38,641 nt of DNA from Ruminococcus sp. UBA1394 (GTDB lineage: Bacteria; Bacillota; Clostridia; Oscillospirales; Ruminococcaceae): the NCBI GenBank assembly GCA_002305725.1, contig DBQM01000060.1, positions 1-38,641 on the forward strand. The letters run 5' to 3'. Shown here one piece after another: positions 23,687-34,100 of this stretch. The first letter of the stretch is position 1. Every line of letters begins with the position of its first letter. The translations under genes were made by a program, and so were the position numbers. Below the pieces are notes generated by a model. The model ran no database searches. It was not told the origin of the DNA and worked only from the letters and a program-made list of their open reading frames with translations.

Positions 23687-23715
23687 ATGATATTTTTGTG
23701 AAAATATGTTATAAT
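23687..23715 (+). promoter_or_regulatory. Sigma-A promoter of trmB
   Basis: ATGATA (4/6), exact 17-base spacer, TATAAT (6/6), about 43 bases before the trmB start. Confidence 0.6.
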
Positions 23716-23758
23716 AGGTTGCAAGCAGCTATTATATATTTATCAGAGAGGTATAAAA

Positions 23759-24406
23759 ATGAGAATAAGATGTAAACCGTGGGCAAAGCCGGAGCTTGAA
23801 GCCTGCAATTTCTGTATAAACACACCGGAAGAACTTAAAGGAAAATGGCAGAATGAATTTAACAACAGAAAGCCGGTTTATCTTGAACTTGGCTGCGGAA
23901 AGGGCGGTTTTATTTCACAGGCTGCTTCCGCAAATCAGGATAAAAACTTTATTGCAGTTGACATAAAAAACGAAATGCTGGTGCTGGCAAAGAGAAAAAT
24001 TGAGGCAGAGTATGAGAAAAAGAATCTGCCTCTGGACAATGTCAGAATATTTATAAAAAATATAGAACAGATAGACAATGTATTTGACAGAGAAGATAAT
24101 ATCGAAAGGATATATATAAATTTCTGCAATCCGTGGCCTAAATCAAAGCACAAGAAAAGACGTCTTACACATTACAGACAGCTTATGAAATACAAGGAAT
24201 TTTTAAACGGAGAGCTTTGGTTCAAGACTGATGATGATGACCTTTTTAACGAATCATTTGAATATTTTGAACAGGCAGGATATAAAATAAAATATAAGAC
24301 CTATGACCTGCACGAAAGCGGATTTGAAGAGAATTTTATAACAGAACATGAACAGATGTTTACGGCAGAGGGAAAGAAAATCAAGTTTCTGATTTCCGAG
24401 CCGTAA
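23759..24406 (+). CDS. trmB: tRNA (guanine-N7-)-methyltransferase
   Basis: A 215-residue SAM-dependent methyltransferase that makes m7G46 in tRNA variable loops. The SAM site is YLELGCGKGGFISQAA (about 41-56), with FIAVDIKNEMLVLAKRK after it. The family-specific stretch FCNPWPKSKHKKRRLTH (about 122-138) and the TD motif (ELWFKTDDDDLF) are intact. AGAGAGG lies before the ATG. Its stop is 22 bases before the GH59-like gene, so the two are probably one transcript, an odd pairing of housekeeping and glycan genes. Confidence 0.95.
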   Translation: MRIRCKPWAKPELEACNFCINTPEELKGKWQNEFNNRKPVYLELGCGKGGFISQAASANQDKNFIAVDIKNEMLVLAKRKIEAEYEKKNLPLDNVRIFIKNIEQIDNVFDREDNIERIYINFCNPWPKSKHKKRRLTHYRQLMKYKEFLNGELWFKTDDDDLFNESFEYFEQAGYKIKYKTYDLHESGFEENFITEHEQMFTAEGKKIKFLISEP

Positions 24407-24428
24407 AAGCACAACAGAGAGGAATTTT

Positions 24429-27029
24429 ATGAACAGCTTAGTTAAGGAACTGATTATTGACGGAAATACCGCCGACCTTAATCCGGCAAACTCATTCAGA
24501 GGACTCGGCGCTGTTACAGGCAACAATTCATCAAGACTTCTTATGGACTATAAAGCGAAAAATCCGGAGTCCTATCAGGAGATAATGGAGCTTTTGTTCA
24601 GACCGGATTACGGTGCTGGTCTTACACACATTAAAATTGAGTTTGGTGCTGATATAAATTCATCTTCCGGTACGGAAGCCTGTGTCAAGAGATATGAGAA
24701 CGAAAAGGCGGACGTTACCAGGGGAGCAGGATTTATGTTTGCCGCTGATGCTAAAAAAATCAATCCGGAAATCACAGTAGATCTTCTCAGATGGGGAGAA
24801 CCGGCATGGGTCGCAAAGGCATTTGAAAAAAGCCGGCAGGACGGATTTGAGGCAAGATATAAGTGGTATAAAGAAACTGTTGACGCCGCCTATGATACTT
24901 ATGGACTGAAATTTGACTTTATCAGCGCAGATGCCAATGAAACTGGAAAAGCTGACGCAGACTGGATAATTTATTTTTCCGAACGCCTTAAATCCGAAAA
25001 AAACCGCAGATATGACTATGACAAAATAAAGATTGTTGCGTCGGATGAGGTAGGCACAAGGAATATAGCAAAGCAGATGACTGAAAATGAAAGGCTGAGA
25101 AATGCCGTCGATGTTATCGGTCTGCACTACACTACTTACGGTGATGAAAATACCCGCCTGCTCAATGAAAAATACGGCAAGGAAATATGGTACAGCGAGG
25201 GTGTTGCGCCATGCAATGTGCCGAAATACTCGGTCAATGCTGACGGTTCTGGCATTTCCGGAATAAATTCAGTCATTGATGTGACAAACCGCATTATAAA
25301 CAGCTATTGTCACGGTTCAATGGTCATGTATGAGTATCAGCCGGCTGTTGCCGCATATTACACCGGCTCGAACTATGCTCCCAAACAGCTTGTTACGGCA
25401 GAGCAGCCTTGGTCGGGGTACTATGAAACTGATTCCGGACTGTGGGGTGCGGCTCACATAACATACTTTGTAAAAAAAGGCTGGAAGTATATAAAAAGTG
25501 CCTGTTTCGGTGACGGAAAGGAAAATCACCATATCACCGAAACGACTGAAAATCATATTGCTCTTATGTCCGAAAGCGGCGACTACACTCTGATACTTAC
25601 CAATGATTCTGACAATGTAAGGCAGTATAACGTCTGCATAAGAAATGTTCAAAAGGCTGATTCAGAGGTTTACTGCGTTGAAACGAGAGGTCCGGAGGCA
25701 GGATGTCGATTTGATTCTGACTGGTTCAGGGTCATTGACAAAATAATTCCGGCAAAGAATAAAACCGGCTGTTTTTACCGTCTTGATGTCAAACCTCATT
25801 CGATTCTCACCTGTACCACATTAAGTGTTGAAAATGTTAATGGGACAGATTCAGTAAAAAAATCCGGATTTCCATACAAACACCTTGAACTGCCTTACAC
25901 AGACAGTTTTGATTACAGTGATGAGTTTCTCAGAGCAAGAGGCGGTGCGCAGCTGTACACTACCGATCAGGGCGGTGCTTTTGAAATAAGGAAATTTGAA
26001 AATAAAAATGTCCTTGAACAGATAATAACCAAAGATATTATTCCGTCCGACTGGCGCTTCAGAGGTACTCCGGCTCCAGCCACAAATCTTGGCGATGACT
26101 GCTGGAGTAATTACAGCGTTAAGGCGGAGGTATATTTTGACAGTAACAGTCCGGACAATTATATTGGAATTGGACTCAGATATAATTCTGCTGTGACCTG
26201 TGATTACAGTTCTGAATGCGGATATCAGCTGAGGATTTTCTCTGACGGAAACTGGCAGCTGAGATATTTTGACGAAGTTGTTGCAGACGGAAACGAAAAC
26301 ATAATTTCACCTGTTGAATGGAACACTGTCAAAATATCTGCAAAACATAACAGAATAAAATGCAGCATTAACAGGCAGATCTTGTGTGAGTATATTACTT
26401 CTTCACCAATGATTTATGCCGGAAGAATATCCCTTTACAGTGCTCATTACAGAAACAGATTCAGAAATCTTTCAGTCAGTCCGATTGCAGGTGTTCCGTA
26501 TTGTTCTGACCGTGAGGATTGTCTTTCCGGAAACATCAGATATACTGACGGCTGGGTGAAAAACGCTATGGACAGCTTCCGTTTCTACAATCGTACCAGC
26601 GTTTCAGCGGATGGAAATAACGAAAGCTTTGAATATGATTTCAGCGGCGAAACTGTTGCACTTATGGGTGAGGCAGAAAATCTTCGTCTGAAAATTGAAA
26701 TAGACGGTAAAATTATGACTGCCGGATTTTTCATAGAAAAATGTGGCTCAAGACAGGCTTTTTACTTCATATCCGGACTTTCCGACCAGCAGCATAAGAT
26801 CAAAGTTACTGTTTTATCCGGAAAGCTTTCACTTGACAGCATTATTACAGACGAATATTGCAGTACCGGAAAAAAGAGCAACGCTGTTTCAAAGAAAAAA
26901 TCTGCGAAAAAGACTTCGGGAAAACTGCTTAAAAAAAGTACTCTGCTTATTGGGACAGGACTTGCAGTTGCAGGCGCAGGAGCGTTAATTTTAGGCAAAA
27001 AATTCAAAAAATTGACTGATAAAAAATAA
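24429..27029 (+). CDS. GH59-like glycosidase (galactosylceramidase family) with C-terminal membrane helix
   Basis: An 866-residue protein whose N-terminal half follows the galactocerebrosidase plan: SFRGLGAVTGNNSSRLLMDY, LLFRPDYGAGLTHIKIEFGAD, LLRWGEPAWVAKAF, then DANETG with E171 in the acid/base position, DVIGLHYTTYG and IWYSEG with E257 in the nucleophile position, and VTAEQPWSGYYETDSGLWGAAHITYF. A lectin-like domain (about 490-690) matches the C-terminal part of GALC, and another beta domain follows. There is no signal peptide: the protein starts MNSLVKELIIDGN. The end has a lysine-rich linker, a helix (838-856, TLLIGTGLAVAGAGALILG) and KKFKKLTDKK, like a tail anchor. Family membership is supported by several aligned motifs; substrate, perhaps a beta-galactoside, is inferred. 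AGAGAGGAA precedes the ATG. Confidence 0.8.
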   Translation: MNSLVKELIIDGNTADLNPANSFRGLGAVTGNNSSRLLMDYKAKNPESYQEIMELLFRPDYGAGLTHIKIEFGADINSSSGTEACVKRYENEKADVTRGAGFMFAADAKKINPEITVDLLRWGEPAWVAKAFEKSRQDGFEARYKWYKETVDAAYDTYGLKFDFISADANETGKADADWIIYFSERLKSEKNRRYDYDKIKIVASDEVGTRNIAKQMTENERLRNAVDVIGLHYTTYGDENTRLLNEKYGKEIWYSEGVAPCNVPKYSVNADGSGISGINSVIDVTNRIINSYCHGSMVMYEYQPAVAAYYTGSNYAPKQLVTAEQPWSGYYETDSGLWGAAHITYFVKKGWKYIKSACFGDGKENHHITETTENHIALMSESGDYTLILTNDSDNVRQYNVCIRNVQKADSEVYCVETRGPEAGCRFDSDWFRVIDKIIPAKNKTGCFYRLDVKPHSILTCTTLSVENVNGTDSVKKSGFPYKHLELPYTDSFDYSDEFLRARGGAQLYTTDQGGAFEIRKFENKNVLEQIITKDIIPSDWRFRGTPAPATNLGDDCWSNYSVKAEVYFDSNSPDNYIGIGLRYNSAVTCDYSSECGYQLRIFSDGNWQLRYFDEVVADGNENIISPVEWNTVKISAKHNRIKCSINRQILCEYITSSPMIYAGRISLYSAHYRNRFRNLSVSPIAGVPYCSDREDCLSGNIRYTDGWVKNAMDSFRFYNRTSVSADGNNESFEYDFSGETVALMGEAENLRLKIEIDGKIMTAGFFIEKCGSRQAFYFISGLSDQQHKIKVTVLSGKLSLDSIITDEYCSTGKKSNAVSKKKSAKKTSGKLLKKSTLLIGTGLAVAGAGALILGKKFKKLTDKK

Positions 27030-27043
27030 TTTTGTTATTTTAC

Positions 27044-27072
27044 TGGACATTTATCAGTTTATGTGTTATAAT
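27044..27072 (+). promoter_or_regulatory. Sigma-A promoter of the pyrimidine operon
   Basis: TGGACA (5/6), exact 17-base spacer, TATAAT (6/6). It is followed by a leader of about 170 bases that carries the PyrR site and attenuator. Confidence 0.8.
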
Positions 27073-27082
27073 AACATTCAGT

Positions 27083-27126
27083 AAAACCTTTAAGTTGATC
27101 CTGTGAGGTTGACAAGGTAGTGTTTA
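27083..27126 (+). promoter_or_regulatory. PyrR-binding anti-antiterminator loop
   Basis: GATCCTGTGAGGTTGACAAGG at 27097-27117 matches the Bacillus PyrR-binding consensus (UCCNGNGAGGYU...AAGG). It is flanked by complementary ACCTT (27086-27090) and AAGGT (27114-27118). PyrR bound to UMP would stabilise this stem and let the downstream terminator form. Confidence 0.8.
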
Positions 27127-27165
27127 AAAGCAAGCTGTAGCTATATTCTCAGTCTGCAAATTATG

Positions 27166-27197
27166 CGCTTATCTGTCAGCACAGGTAAGCGTTTTTT
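27166..27197 (+). terminator. Attenuator terminator in the pyr leader
   Basis: CGCTTATCTGT and ACAGGTAAGCG form an 11-bp stem (one G-U) with a 4-base loop, followed by TTTTTT. It lies between the PyrR site and pyrR, the classic arrangement for UMP-dependent attenuation. Confidence 0.88.
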
Positions 27198-27251
27198 GTT
27201 TTAATAAAGCAGATATATTGAGTGTGTATCAATATATTGTGAGGTGATAAT

Positions 27252-27779
27252 TTGGAAAGAAAGACAATTATCATGGACGAAAGTGCAATGAAACGTGCTG
27301 TTGCAAGAATCACCTATGAGATTCTGGAACGCAACAAGGGTGCGGAAAATCTTTGCCTTGTGGGGATTTACTCAAGGGGTGTGGCACTTGCAGAGCGAAT
27401 TGCCGCAAAAATCAACGAGCTTGAAAGTATAGACGTACCCTGCGGTGCTCTTGATATAACTCCCTTCAGAGATGATATGAAACCTCTCGGAGAGTGTGAC
27501 AGGACTGATATTGACTTTGATATCAGAAACAAGCACGTTGTTATTGTTGACGATGTCATTTACACCGGAAGAAGCACCCGTGCCGCAATTGATGCTCTTA
27601 TTGAAAGAGGACGTCCGCAGTCCATACAGCTTGCAGTGCTGATTGACAGGGGACACAGAGAACTGCCTATAAGGCCCGATTATGTGGGAAAAAATCTTCC
27701 TACGTCACGGGAGGAAAGCGTTAAGGTGGCAGTAACGGAAATTGACGGTCAGGATAATGTTTCGATTTATTCCGGCTGA
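27252..27779 (+). CDS. pyrR: Bifunctional pyr operon attenuator / uracil phosphoribosyltransferase PyrR
   Basis: A 175-residue RNA-binding regulator that senses UMP and terminates pyr transcription; many members also convert uracil to UMP. The PRPP loop VVIVDDVIYTGRSTRAA (about 96-112), the early LVGIYSRGVALAERIA and the basic segment LIDRGHRELPIRPDYVGKN are all typical. The start is TTG at 27252, chosen because GAGGTGAT lies 5 bases upstream and the protein then begins MERKTIIMDE as expected. It is the first gene after the attenuator, so it represses itself. Confidence 0.95.
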   Translation: MERKTIIMDESAMKRAVARITYEILERNKGAENLCLVGIYSRGVALAERIAAKINELESIDVPCGALDITPFRDDMKPLGECDRTDIDFDIRNKHVVIVDDVIYTGRSTRAAIDALIERGRPQSIQLAVLIDRGHRELPIRPDYVGKNLPTSREESVKVAVTEIDGQDNVSIYSG

Positions 27780-27790
27780 TGGAGGAAACA

Positions 27791-29059
27791 ATGAGTTCAA
27801 TATTATTAAAGAATGTAAGGGCTGTTGATGATAAGCTTGACAGACAGTGCGACATACTGATTGACAACGGAATTATAAAAGAAATCGGTGACAGTATTGA
27901 TTTTCAGGCAGACAGCGAATTTGACTGCACAGGACTTACTGCCATGCCGGGACTTTTTGATATGCACGTTCATTTCCGTGATCCCGGATTCACCTACAAA
28001 GAAGACATCATAACTGGTGCGGCGGCGGCTCTGCACGGCGGTTTTACCGGTGTTGCGTGTATGCCAAATACAAATCCTGTTACGGATAATCCGGAAACTG
28101 TCAACTATATTATTGAAAAGGGAAAATATACCGGAGTTAAAATATATCCGGTGGCATCAATAACCGAAGGTCTTAAAGGGGAAACTCTGAGTAATTATCC
28201 GATTCTGAAAAAAGCTGGGGCAATTGCAGTTTCAGATGACGGACGTCCTGTGGAAAGCAGGGCAATGCTCAGAGACGGTATGCAGGCGGCAGAAAAAAGC
28301 GGTTTGCTGACTATATCTCATTGCGAGGATCTTGAAATTATCGGAAACGGTAAAATGAACAAAGGAAAAGTTTCGGAGGAGCTTGGAGTACCCGGAATGG
28401 ACAGGCTTTCCGAGGACAGCATAACAGAACGTGAGATACTTACAGCAAGGGAAACCGGCTGCCGTATCCACATTGCCCATGTAAGCACAAAGGGAAGTAC
28501 TGATATAATCAGACAGTACAAAAAAGCCGGAGTAAAGGTAACATGCGAAACCTGCCCTCATTATTTCATGATGACAGACGAGATGTTAAGAACCCGTGAT
28601 GCAGATTACAGAATGAATCCTCCTCTGCGTGAGGAAGATGACAGACTTGCCATAATTGATGGAATATGTGACGGTACTATTGACTGTATTGTAACAGACC
28701 ATGCGCCTCATTCAAAAGAGGAAAAGTCAGATTTTCTAAGTGCACCAAACGGAGTTGTGGGACTTGAAACCTCACTTGCGGCAGTCCTTACGGGACTTTA
28801 TCATACCGGTAAAATTACACTGAACAAAGTGGCAGAGATAATGTCCGTAAACCCGAGGAAAATTCTTGGCATACCTGAAGTGAATATTTCCGTGGGAATG
28901 AATGCTGAGATAACTCTTATAGATACTGAAAAGGAATGGAATGTAAATCCGGAAGAGTTCAGGTCTAAAGCATCAAATTCAGCATTCAAGAATATGACAC
29001 TGAAAGGAAAGACAGTCGGTGTAATTTCAGACGGAAAAATGCAGTTTTTTGAAAGATAA
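27791..29059 (+). CDS. pyrC: Dihydroorotase
   Basis: A 422-residue zinc enzyme of pyrimidine synthesis (carbamoyl aspartate to dihydroorotate). The ATG at 27791 is chosen because GGAGG lies 5 bases before it; an earlier in-frame ATG at 27779 overlaps the pyrR stop and would bury that site. Metal-site motifs are visible: FDMHVHFRDPG with H59 and H61, SHCEDLE, IAHVSTKG and the late CIVTDHAPHS. Length and motifs fit class I dihydroorotases. It lies just after pyrR, in the position where pyrP and pyrB come first in Bacillus; pyrB is missing here. Confidence 0.95.
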   Translation: MSSILLKNVRAVDDKLDRQCDILIDNGIIKEIGDSIDFQADSEFDCTGLTAMPGLFDMHVHFRDPGFTYKEDIITGAAAALHGGFTGVACMPNTNPVTDNPETVNYIIEKGKYTGVKIYPVASITEGLKGETLSNYPILKKAGAIAVSDDGRPVESRAMLRDGMQAAEKSGLLTISHCEDLEIIGNGKMNKGKVSEELGVPGMDRLSEDSITEREILTARETGCRIHIAHVSTKGSTDIIRQYKKAGVKVTCETCPHYFMMTDEMLRTRDADYRMNPPLREEDDRLAIIDGICDGTIDCIVTDHAPHSKEEKSDFLSAPNGVVGLETSLAAVLTGLYHTGKITLNKVAEIMSVNPRKILGIPEVNISVGMNAEITLIDTEKEWNVNPEEFRSKASNSAFKNMTLKGKTVGVISDGKMQFFER

Positions 29060-29079
29060 AATATAAAGGAGTTAGGATA

Positions 29080-30006
29080 ATGTCATTTGACAGACTTATT
29101 GAAAAGATCATCACATTAAAAAATCCTACTGTTGTAGGACTTGACCCAAAGCTTGAATACGTTCCGGAGTTTATAAGACAGGAGTTTTTTGCACAGGACG
29201 GCGAAACTCTTAAAGCAGCTGCAAAGGCTATCTTTAAATTCAACCAGGCTATCATTGACGAGATATGTGATATCGTACCGGCAATCAAACCGCAGGCAGC
29301 ATACTATGAAATGTACGGTCACTACGGAATAAAAACTCTTGAACAGACTATCCGCTACGCACAGCTCAAAGGAATGTTCGTTATTACCGACGGCAAAAGA
29401 AACGACATCGGCGCAACTATGGAGGCATATACTAATGCACATCTGGGCGGCGTTAAGATAGGTGAAACAGAATGTGAGCCATTCGGCGCTGACGCTCTGA
29501 CTGTAAACGGGTATCTGGGCACTGACGGTATTGAACCGCTGCTGAAAGTCTGCGAGGAAAAGGACAAGGGAATCTACGTTCTGGTCAAGACTTCAAACAA
29601 GTCCAGCGGCGAACTTCAGGACAAGCTTATTGACGGTACTCCGGTGTACGCTGTAATGGGCGATATGTGTGAAAAATGGGGCAGCGGACAAATCGGCAAG
29701 TACGGTTATTCTTCTGTGGGCGCAGTTGTTGGCGCTACATACCCGGAACAGCTTTCGGAACTGAGAAAAAGACTGCCGCATACAATGTTCCTTGTTCCCG
29801 GATATGGTGCACAGGGCGGCGGTGCCAAGGGTATTGCAGGAGCATTTGACGAAAACGGACTGGGCGCAATCGTAAATTCATCAAGAGCAGTAATGTGCGC
29901 ATACAAAAAGGAAGAAAACTGTCCGGAACAGGATTTTGCAAAGGCTGCAAGACGTGAAGCTGAAAGAATGAGAGAAGACATTACTTCTTATATCAATCTG
30001 AAATAG
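29080..30006 (+). CDS. pyrF: Orotidine 5'-phosphate decarboxylase (subfamily 2)
   Basis: A 308-residue decarboxylase making UMP from OMP, the last step of the pathway. NPTVVGLDPKLEYVP at the N-terminus and VITDGKRNDIGATMEAYTNAHLG (catalytic K-D pair, about 105-125) are diagnostic; the late FLVPGYGAQGGGAKG binds phosphate. The length and the DGKRNDIG motif place it in the longer group 2 family found in clostridia, actinobacteria and others, not the 230-residue Bacillus type. AAAGGAG precedes the ATG. It comes third in the cluster, earlier than in Bacillus, where pyrF is near the end. Confidence 0.95.
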   Translation: MSFDRLIEKIITLKNPTVVGLDPKLEYVPEFIRQEFFAQDGETLKAAAKAIFKFNQAIIDEICDIVPAIKPQAAYYEMYGHYGIKTLEQTIRYAQLKGMFVITDGKRNDIGATMEAYTNAHLGGVKIGETECEPFGADALTVNGYLGTDGIEPLLKVCEEKDKGIYVLVKTSNKSSGELQDKLIDGTPVYAVMGDMCEKWGSGQIGKYGYSSVGAVVGATYPEQLSELRKRLPHTMFLVPGYGAQGGGAKGIAGAFDENGLGAIVNSSRAVMCAYKKEENCPEQDFAKAARREAERMREDITSYINLK

Positions 30007-30033
30007 AATTTTATCTTTGAAAGGAATGATTTG

Positions 30034-31140
30034 ATGTCATTGTTTAATCAGGACGAAAAGGCTTATCTGCTTTTAGCTGACGGCACTGTTTTTGAGGGAC
30101 GCAGCTTTGGTGCAAAGGGTACTGTAATAGGCGAGGTTGTTTTCACTACCGGACTTACCGGATATCAGGAAACGCTGACAGACCCCAGCTATTACGGTCA
30201 GATTGTAACCCAGACTTTTCCGCTTATCGGAAATTACGGAGTAAACCGAGAGGATAACGAGTCGGCTAAATCCTATGTAAGCGGATATATTGTAAGAGAA
30301 TGGTGCAATACTCCGTCAAACTTCCGCTGCAGCGGTACAATTGACGATTTTCTGAAAGAGCAGAATATAATCGGTATTCATTCAATTGATACAAGAAGTC
30401 TTACAAGAAAAATTCGTGAGGCCGGCGTTATGAACGGTGCAATTACAACAGAAAATCCTGCTGAAAAAAGGGACGAGCTGCTGGAGAAAATAAAGGCTTA
30501 TACAGTAAAGGACGCTGTTAAAACAGTAACAGGTACTGAAACAAGAGTTTACAGCAATGACGCTCCGAAATACAAGGTAGCACTTTTTGATTTCGGATAC
30601 AAGAGAAATATCAGAAACGAGCTTGTAAAGCGTGGCTGCGAAGTAACAGTAGTACCGGCAAATACAACAGCTGAGGAAATAAAGGCGCTTGCACCCGATG
30701 GAATCATGTTCTCAAACGGTCCCGGCGACCCGACAGAAAATGTTGAGATAATAAAGAATATCAGAGAAATCGCACAGCTTAACATTCCGATTTTCGGTAT
30801 CTGTCTTGGTCACCAGCTTATGGCGCTGGCTCACGGCGGAAGAACTGAAAAGCTCAAATATGGTCACAGAGGAGCAAATCAGCCTGTTGTTGACAAGGCA
30901 CTCGACAAGACCTTTGTAACAAGCCAGAATCATGGCTATGCGGTTATTGGCGACAGTATTGATCCGGAGATCGCAGAGGTTTCACATTTCAATGCAAATG
31001 ACGGAACCTGTGAGGGAATGAGATACAAGAAAATCAACGCTTTTACTGTACAGTTCCATCCGGAAGCACACGGCGGTCCGCAGGATACTGAATATCTGTT
31101 TGATGAATTTATTGAAATGATTAAAAAGGAGATGCACTGA
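30034..31140 (+). CDS. carA: Carbamoyl-phosphate synthase small (glutaminase) subunit
   Basis: A 368-residue class I glutamine amidotransferase that passes ammonia to CarB. The N-terminal half (YLLLADGTVFEGRSFGAKG) is the CarA-specific domain; the C-terminal half shows FGICLGHQLMALAHGG with the nucleophilic cysteine, and VQFHPEAHGGPQDTEYLFDEF with the His-Glu pair. The ATG at 30034 is taken, with AAAGGA 8 bases upstream; an in-frame TTG just before it is less likely. The stop is one base from the carB start. Since the operon is controlled by PyrR, this is the pyrimidine-regulated synthase; whether it also serves arginine cannot be told. Confidence 0.96.
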   Translation: MSLFNQDEKAYLLLADGTVFEGRSFGAKGTVIGEVVFTTGLTGYQETLTDPSYYGQIVTQTFPLIGNYGVNREDNESAKSYVSGYIVREWCNTPSNFRCSGTIDDFLKEQNIIGIHSIDTRSLTRKIREAGVMNGAITTENPAEKRDELLEKIKAYTVKDAVKTVTGTETRVYSNDAPKYKVALFDFGYKRNIRNELVKRGCEVTVVPANTTAEEIKALAPDGIMFSNGPGDPTENVEIIKNIREIAQLNIPIFGICLGHQLMALAHGGRTEKLKYGHRGANQPVVDKALDKTFVTSQNHGYAVIGDSIDPEIAEVSHFNANDGTCEGMRYKKINAFTVQFHPEAHGGPQDTEYLFDEFIEMIKKEMH

Positions 31141-31141
31141 T

Positions 31142-34100
31142 ATGCCTTTAAGACAGGATATTAAAAAAGTACTTGTAATAGGTTCAGGTCCGATAGTAAT
31201 CGGGCAGGCAGCCGAATTTGACTATGCCGGAACACAGGCATGCCGTGCATTGAAACAGGAGGGTCTTGAGGTAGTACTCATAAACTCAAACCCTGCTACA
31301 ATTATGACTGACAAGGCAATGGCGGATAAAATCTACATTGAACCGCTTACCCTTGACGTTGTAAAGAGAATTATCGAAATCGAAAAGCCGGACAGCGTTC
31401 TGTCAACTCTCGGCGGACAGACTGGACTTACTCTTTCAATGCAGCTTGCAGAAGAGGGATTTCTTGACGCTCACAATGTAAAGCTGCTGGGTGCAGACCC
31501 GCTTACTATCCACAAGGCTGAGGACAGACAGGCTTTCAAGGATACAATGGAAAAAATCGGAGAACCATGCATTCCTTCAAAGGTTGTTGAAACAATCGAG
31601 GGCGCAGTTGACTTTGCAAAGGTTATAGGCTATCCGGTTATCGTTCGTCCTGCGTTTACACTGGGCGGTACAGGCGGCGGTATTGCAGAAAATGAAGAAC
31701 AGCTGAGAGATATTTCCAAGAACGGTCTGAGACTTTCACCTATCACACAGGTTCTCATTGAAAAGTGTATCAGCGGCTGGAAGGAAATTGAGTTTGAGGT
31801 TATCCGTGACAGCAAAGGCAACGTTATAACAGTCTGCTCCATGGAAAACTTTGACCCGGTAGGCGTTCACACAGGTGACAGTATCGTTATCGCTCCGGCT
31901 GTTACTCTTTCTGACAGAGAGTACCAGATGCTGAGAACAGCGTCACTGAACATTATTTCCGAACTTAAAGTTGAAGGCGGCTGCAACTGTCAGTTTGCGC
32001 TTCACCCGGAATCAATGGAATATGCAGTTATCGAAGTAAACCCGAGAGTATCACGTTCTTCCGCACTTGCTTCAAAGGCAACAGGCTATCCTATCGCAAA
32101 GGTTGCAACAAGAATTGCTATCGGCTACACTCTTGACGAAATAATTAACCAGGTAACAGGCAAGACCTATGCCTGCTTTGAGCCTGCCCTTGACTATGTT
32201 GTAGTAAAGTTTCCTAAGTGGGCGTTTGATAAATTTGTTTATGCAAAGAGAACTCTTGGTACACAGATGAAGGCTACCGGTGAGGTTATGGCAATCGGCA
32301 CAAGCTTTGAACAGGCTATGATGAAGGCTGTACGTTCAACTGAACTGGGTGTTGATTCTCTTAACATGAAGAAATTTGCAGAGGTTTCAACGGAGGAACT
32401 TCTTGAAAAGATTCCTCATGCAGACGATGAACGTGCATTCCAGGTTTACGAACTACTGAAACGTGATGTTTCAATTGAAAAACTCCATGAGATAACACTC
32501 ATTGACGAGTGGTTTTTAAGCAAGCTTAAAAATCTTGTTGACCTTGAAAGATGGCTTGCTGATGGTGAACTGACAGAGGACAAGTATCTTACAGCCAAGA
32601 ATTACGGATATCTTGACAGCACTATCGAGCGTATGTCCGGACAGAAATGCCCAATGAGAAAAAGAGCCGTTTACAAGATGGTTGACACCTGTGCCGGAGA
32701 ATTCAAGGCTGAAACACCTTACTTCTACTCAACTTTTGATGAAGAGAATGAGGCAAAGCAGTTTATTGAAAGAACAGATACAGGCAAGAAAAAGGTTATC
32801 GTTTTCGGTTCAGGTCCTATCAGAATCGGTCAGGGTATCGAGTTTGACTACTGCTCTGTTCATTGCGTTTGGTCGCTGAAAGAAGAGGGCTACGAGGCAG
32901 TTATCTGTAACAACAATCCGGAAACTGTTTCAACTGACTTTGATACCGGCGACAGACTTTATTTTGACCCTCTGACTAAAGAGGACGTTGAATCCATTAT
33001 CGAAACTGAACAGCCATACGGTGTTGTTGTGCAGTTCGGTGGTCAGACAGCTATCAAGCTGACACGTCATCTTGCTGATATGGGTGTAAACATTCTGGGG
33101 ACTTCTGCCGACAGTATTGACGCTGCAGAGGACAGAGAGAGATTTGATGAACTCCTTGAAAAGTGCGGCATTCCACGTCCGGCTGGCTACACAGTAATGA
33201 CAACGGAAGAGGCTGTTGAAGTTGCTGAAAAGCTGGGATATCCGGTACTTCTCCGTCCGTCCTACGTTCTTGGCGGTCAGAATATGATTATTGCTCATTC
33301 TGAAAAGGACGTTGTTGAGTACATGGGAATCATTACAAGAACAATGATTGAAAACCCTGTGCTTATTGATAAATATATGATGGGTAAGGAAGTAGAGGTT
33401 GACGCTATCTGTGACGGTACAGATTTCCTCATTCCAGGTATTATGGAGCATATTGAGCGTGCCGGAGTTCATTCGGGTGACTCTATCTCAGTTTATCCGG
33501 CTCAGACACTTTCACCGAAAATTGTTGACACAATCATTGACTATACTAAAAAGCTTGCATTTGAGCTTAAAGTAATCGGTCTTGTAAATATTCAGTATGT
33601 TGTATATAACAACGAGGTATATGTAATCGAGGTAAACCCACGTTCTTCAAGAACTGTTCCTTACATCAGCAAGGTTACGGGTATTCCTATGGTTGATATT
33701 GCCACAAAGATTATGTTGGGTACAAGTCTTAAGGAACAGGGCTACGAAAGCGGTCTTTACAAAAAGAGCAAGTACGTTGCAGTCAAGGTTCCGGTATTCT
33801 CTTTTGAAAAGCTTCAGGACGTTGATACAATGCTCGGACCTGAAATGAAGTCCACAGGCGAGTGTTTAGGCATTGCCGAAACTTTTGAGGATGCACTTCT
33901 TAAAGGACTTGTTGCGGCAGGCTATGACCTCAAGAAAGAGGGCGGCGTACTGATTTCCGTTCGTGACACAGATAAGCAGGAGATTATTTCAATTGCTGAC
34001 AAGTTTGCACAGATGGGATTTGAGCTTTACGGTACAAGTGGTACTGCAAGCACACTCAACAAGAACATGATTGCAACCAATCTTGTAAACAAGATTTCCT

